Source: Oryza sativa Japonica Group (taxonomy: Eukaryota; Streptophyta; Magnoliopsida; Poales; Poaceae). From it: DNA of 64,000 bases. Shown piece by piece: positions 59,472 through 64,000 of the stretch (the first letter of the stretch is position 1; every line of letters starts with the position of its first letter). A program made the position numbers and the translations under genes. The DNA is taken from assembly GCF_034140825.1 (NCBI RefSeq), contig NC_089046.1:25714501-25778500 (forward strand), given 5' to 3'. The notes beneath the pieces are model-generated. The model made no database searches and was not told where the DNA came from. It worked only from the letters and a program-made list of their open reading frames with translations.

Positions 59472-59948
59472 TTAATATTACAGTTGTACTTGCAAACTCT
59501 CTTGACTAAATCTTCACCACATTTATCCCCACGTCGGATTCGTCCATTTATTCTCGCAATGAATTGCCACCTTTGTTGCTCTACATGGCCGATGGTGACC
59601 CCTGGATGCCAATGGCTATCCTTGCTGTGTGGCTGAAACTTATCAAACGCAAAGGCTGAGTGGACACTGGGTGGCTTTGACACTTGACAGTGAAAGGCAT
59701 GAAATTTGTGGCAGGTTGACTCATTTGGTATCTGAATGATGCACAGAAAAGGAACATGTATAAAAGCAAGCGATACGAAATTGATAGTAACACGTGGGTA
59801 CTTGAACTTATCCGTACCCACAACATTAAATACGGTTGACTAGCATGTTACAATTGGCCTTATTCAATTAGATTGGAAACTTACTTTTATTGTATATGTG
59901 AATATTCATCGAATTAAACATGTTCCGCGCCAAAACACAACAAAAGTA

Positions 59949-59995
59949 CTACTCCCTCTATTCCAAAATTCTTTATATTTTGGGATGGGGGAAGT
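59949..59995. mobile_element. Miniature Stowaway remnant
   Basis: The ends tactccctctattccaaaat and attttgggatgggggaagta almost touch. It is about 47 bases long, an internally deleted Stowaway. Confidence 0.7.
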
Positions 59996-60524
59996 AAACA
60001 ACACCAAATGTGTAGTATCATTTATTGTATACGCCGTGATAGTATGTTCCATCAATGGTGAAGCCAAGAAGATTGTGAAACTTGGATAGCAAGATAATTT
60101 CTAAATTAATACATATCCCTTCTGATTACATTTCGGTAACACTAGATACTAAAACCTATCCATCTCACAAAACTAATATTATTAGTTCAGGGCTCTATGG
60201 TTAACCTTTTTTCTAGGGTGAACTAGATGCAAAACTTGTATCATTAAAGATTCATAAACTTAACATGTTTTGCGTCGCGCCAAAACCATGGCGACACATA
60301 GTAAGTAGGGTAAATACGTATTTATTGCATTCGTTTGCGATAATATGTTTTGTATGTTTTATACGAAGCTAGGGGTATTGTGCAGCCTACTTAACACTAT
60401 AGTTTGTATTAGCCGACGTTGGTTCGATGGACATCCTCCAGACCACGATCATGTTCCTCCATCGTCGGTTTTAACATCCCGTATAGCTTTTAAACTAAAA
60501 AAACAGTAGCTAGTCACACTATTG

Positions 60525-60724
60525 CTACTCCCTCCGTTTCATATTATAAGTTGTGTATATTTATTAAAAAGAAATATAGCAACATTCAGCACATAAAATA
60601 AACATATTATTAAAATATATTCAATGATACATTTTATAAACTAATTTAACGTTCTAGATGTTGATAATTTTTTATATAAACTTGGTTAAAATCAAAATAA
60701 TTATAATATAAAATGAAAGGCGTA
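60525..60724. mobile_element. Stowaway MITE
   Basis: It begins tactccctccgtttcatatt and ends aatataaaatgaaaggcgta. About 200 bases, AT-rich, the right end slightly worn. Confidence 0.8.
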
Positions 60725-60899
60725 AGAAAAAAAAAACTCGTGTGAAATTCATGTTTCCAACGGAAGAAAAAAAAAGAAAAGGTGTGGAGACCGGACCACC
60801 GGAGAGACTGAACGTCTGGAACACTCAAATCAATCTTCCAAACGGAAAAAAAAAAGTGCAGTAAAGCGCAGGCAGAAGAAACGGCACGCTATCTGGCGG

Positions 60900-61650
60900 C
60901 CGTCCGTCCGTTAGTCCGTTACTCGGTTAGGCGGCGGGCGTCCGCGTGCGTCTCTCTCTCCCCCCTCCGCTTCCCTTCCCTCCACCTGCCTCCTCGTGCT
61001 TGTTCGTTGCGCGGCGGCCCGCTTCTCCCTCCGCCGTTGTGGTGGGCCCCACCCGCCCAGCGACCCACGCCCCCCCAATCATGAGCAGAGCGGCAGTCAC
61101 GCGCCGCAACCCGCCCCTCGCCCCCCCCCCCCCCCCCAAATGCGGAAACCAAGCGAGTACAAGTAGACGCACGCGCACACGCATACGCATCGCAGCCAGT
61201 TCATCCTCGATTCCTCCCCCGAATTTCCTTCGCGATCTCACCCCGCGTGCCCTAGCTAGCTATCGAATCCCGTCACCTCGGCGGCGGCGGCGAGATCGGA
61301 GCTCCGGGTTAACCTCCTCCACCGCGAGGCGTGGAACCTCTCTCTCTCTCGCTCTCTCCACCTGAGGTGCGCGTGGCCCAGCTCTGTGATCCGATTCGAT
61401 CGGTCGAGTTGGAGGGAGGGCTACTCTATTCTGCGATGGCGATTGATTGATTGATTGATCTGGTTGGGGCTTGGTTGCAGGATCGAAGATCGAAACCCCT
61501 GGCACCGGCTCGGGCCGCGGAATGGGCGGCCGCGGTGAGTAGCTAGGTCTGCGGCGGCGGAGTTGTTGTTGTTGGTGGTGGTGGTGGTGGAGGAGGAGTT
61601 GGCGGCGGAGGGGGCGGGGGCGTTGGTGGTGGTGGTGGTGGGAGAGTATC
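60900..61650 (+). promoter_or_regulatory. CBL gene promoter, 5' leader and leader intron
   Basis: GC-rich sequence with C runs leads to a 5' leader. A leader intron fits at 61367..61480 (cctgag|gtgcgcg to ttggttgcag|gatcg). Transcription probably begins between about 61,000 and 61,250. No clear TATA box. Confidence 0.5.
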
Positions 61651-63633
61651 ATGGTGCAGTGTCTCGACGGGGTGAGGCAGCTGCTGGCGGTCGTGTTCAA
61701 GTGCTGCGACCTCGAGCTGAAGCAGCCGCGGGGGCTCGAGGATCCCCAGGTCCTCGCGAGGGAGACCGTCTGTAAGTCCGCCGCATTCGCCATTGGTTGG
61801 GGCGCCGTACTCCTCCTTCCTTTTGTTGCTGAGCCTGTCTCATTGGGGGAATTTGACTGGTGTGTGTGGTTGGGTTGGATTTTGTGGCCTTGTGTTGTGC
61901 AGTCAGCGTGAGCGAGGTCGAGGCGCTGTACGAGCTCTTCAAGAAGATAAGCAGTGCTGTGATTGATGACGGGCTGATTAACAAGGTTGGTGTGGAGTCC
62001 TCTGTTCGCGCCACGATTTTGTATCGTAGAATTGGGATTGATTGATTGGTTGATTGATGAAGGCATGTTATTGTGAACCTGTATGCAATCACTGACTGTG
62101 TTTGTCCGTTGACCTTGTGCAGGAGGAGTTTCAGTTGGCGCTGTTCAAGACCAGCAAGAAGGAGAGCCTGTTCGCCGACCGTGTAAGTCTGCATTGATTG
62201 CAAACTTGTTAATTATTGTATGGTGCTGCATGCCGTTGCTCTGATTCGGTATATCGCGCTCTTCTCTTTTGGAAGTTTTGAAAAGCGACAGATTTAGGCG
62301 CGCCTAGTCAATGAAGCATGAGCAATTGAACACTAGAGACTATTTGACTATACTGGACAAAATTGAATGCTTCTAATTGCATGGAAATAGTATTAGTTAT
62401 CTAGGATTATATTGGTCTAAGTTTCGGATATGCTATATACCGCATATGCTTTAATTTAGGATTTTTCCTTTCCTGTATTGTTTCCTGCCAAACATGTCTC
62501 CAAATAACATCTGACCGTTGGTTAGTCATTTCCCTGCCATGGCTTGTCTTCCGCCCTATGGCCTGCACCATTTCATTATTTCCCGCTCTAATTTGGCCTT
62601 GTCCAGAATTCTCTAGGCTTTTCCGACATCTTATCTAGTACCTTTTTTAATGTTAATCCTCATGCATGTTTGTTTGTAACCAAATCATTAATTACTTTAT
62701 ACGTGAAATTTCTTGAACTGTTATGCTATAGCATCAGTATTACATTTTACATCTCGTGTGTACTTGATTCGTCTGTATCAGTTACAAGTTTCCTTAATCA
62801 CAATGTTCATGTTTCGCAGATGGAGTGCTGTATTATGCATAATTGGGACTTTGCACATGTTTTAAGTGTTTTGGCTATTATGTTATTATGCTATCATTAT
62901 GAGTGTCTTTTACCTTTTGCATTGCATCTAGCACACTTCTGTATTTGAGTTCTGATTTGTGAGCTTTGATCCGTTTGTTATCCAAATTTGAGTAGTACCT
63001 TTCATTGGCCATTCGTACTATAAGCGAATGCCTTATCGTGTAAATATATTTTTGTAGTTAAATTCCATTGAAATCAATTGGTATTGTTGTATGGCTAATA
63101 CTGTCCATCACAACTGTTGTCTTGTTACATTTATCAGTTGAAGCTACATGTGACCAAATTCTTTGTAGAAAAATAGCTGTATGATAGATGTCAGTGCAGA
63201 TTTTGCCTTTATCTCCGTGCTGCCTCATGTTCTTAATATTCTCCCTGCTCTTACAGGTATTTGATTTGTTTGACACAAAACACAATGGAATTTTAGGATT
63301 TGATGAATTTGCTCGTGCACTCTCAGTATTTCATCCAAGTGCTCCACTTGATGAGAAGATTGACTGTGAGTTCAGACGTACTGTAGCTAGATATTTTACT
63401 CCTCATCTATGCAGTTCTAAATTATGTATTGTCACAATAATGGCTTGGAGCTTATTTGCAAAAGTATTTATTGTAGACTTAAAGTTGATAGTCTGACTTC
63501 TATGCTGTCCTCCAGGTTTTCTCTTGTTTACTTATCTTTTCTCAACAAAAAATTCTGAAGAAGCTATGCAATTTTTGCAGTTTCATTCCAGTTATATGAT
63601 CTCAAGCAACAAGGCTATATTGAGAGACAAGAG
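61651..63633 (+). CDS. CBL2: Calcineurin B-like calcium sensor (CBL2/3 type), partial at the window edge
   Basis: Five coding exons are visible, 61651..61771, 61903..61985, 62123..62182, 63257..63365 and 63581..63633 (phases 1, 0, 0, 1, 0), giving 142 residues; the rest lies beyond 64,000. The start [12 protein letters not shown] with two or more early Cys and no N-terminal MGC marks the tonoplast CBL2/3 group, anchored by S-acylation. The first EF-hand has the CBL-type long loop ([16 protein letters not shown]), the second is [16 protein letters not shown], and the third has begun ([14 protein letters not shown]). CBLs bind CIPK kinases when calcium rises and send them to membranes; CBL2/3 work at the vacuole in ion sequestration. 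The CBL2 symbol over CBL3 is from memory of the rice genes. About two more EF-hand exons and the FPSF tail are expected. Confidence 0.93.
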
Positions 63634-64000
63634 GTATTGATGCCAAATTACTCATTGCACAGTGCTCCTTCAAGCTAGCATGTTGGCTTGTCTATATGGC
63701 TCACACACTTCGATTAATTCAACATTTTCTTTTATTGTTTCTGATACATGAAATCGTGGTTTTATTCATGTAACTATTCTGTACTTGATGGTCTATATTT
63801 GTTGTTTTGTTATGGCATACTGCAGAAAGAAATGTCATTTTTTCATTAATACTGTCAGATCACTGTCGTTGAATTTTACAAGATTTTAAATCACGTAGTA
63901 GCAGCAATAGCTTAATCATGTTGCGTTTAGGTGAGTTAGGTTTTGATTCCAATGAATTGCACTGGGCTTTGTTGCTGAGAGATGATGACTATATCTGCCA
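63634..64000 (+). other. CBL intron 5 (partial)
   Basis: AT-rich intron after the donor gag|gtattg. I see no further CBL exon before the window ends. Confidence 0.6.

Overview
The window is nuclear DNA from a grass, almost certainly rice (Oryza) or a close relative. The signs are GC-rich first exons over AT-rich introns and spacers, dense Stowaway, Tourist and MULE-type MITEs, a Micron element sitting inside a (TA)n tract, tRNA-derived SINEs, and gene families in their rice-like form. From memory, and unverified, a CBL2-type gene next to a DA1-type gene recalls the long arm of rice chromosome 12.

Layout. 0-5 kb: two minus-strand, divergent SKP1-like genes of matching exon structure. 5-12.3 kb: gene-free spacer with MITEs and one GC-rich candidate element. 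12.3-24.1 kb: a wall-associated-kinase-like (WAKL) locus in which promoter, ectodomain exon and the start of intron 1 occur three times in tandem, followed by one transmembrane exon and one kinase exon. 24.6-28.1 kb: a small Cys-rich protein gene whose last intron holds a young non-autonomous LTR element. 28.2-30.1 kb: plastid-type octanoyltransferase (LIP2p), minus strand. 30.3-32.4 kb: two MULE-type foldback elements. 33.3-34.6 kb: ATL-type RING-H2 E3 ligase, minus strand. 38.1-39.0 kb: DC1-domain protein. 41.2 kb: tRNA-Glu(UUC). 43.5-45.3 kb: BTB/POZ protein. 48.0-48.6 kb: SINE with an expanded tail. 50.8-54.1 kb: DA1-type ubiquitin receptor and peptidase. 55.3-58.6 kb: PIG-X, a GPI mannosyltransferase I subunit, with a Micron element in intron 3. 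61.7 kb to the right edge: a CBL2/3-type calcium sensor, cut by the window end.

The genes are unrelated neighbours, as usual in a plant genome, though several belong to ubiquitin signalling (SKP1-like, ATL, BTB, DA1). The most unusual object is the WAKL locus. All three ectodomain exons keep an intact phase-1 splice donor matching the single downstream transmembrane/kinase part, and each has an in-frame stop just past the donor. The locus could therefore make three receptors with different ectodomains on one kinase, three secreted ectodomains, or both. Exon borders were read by eye and checked by reading-frame arithmetic; no search or transcript evidence was available.
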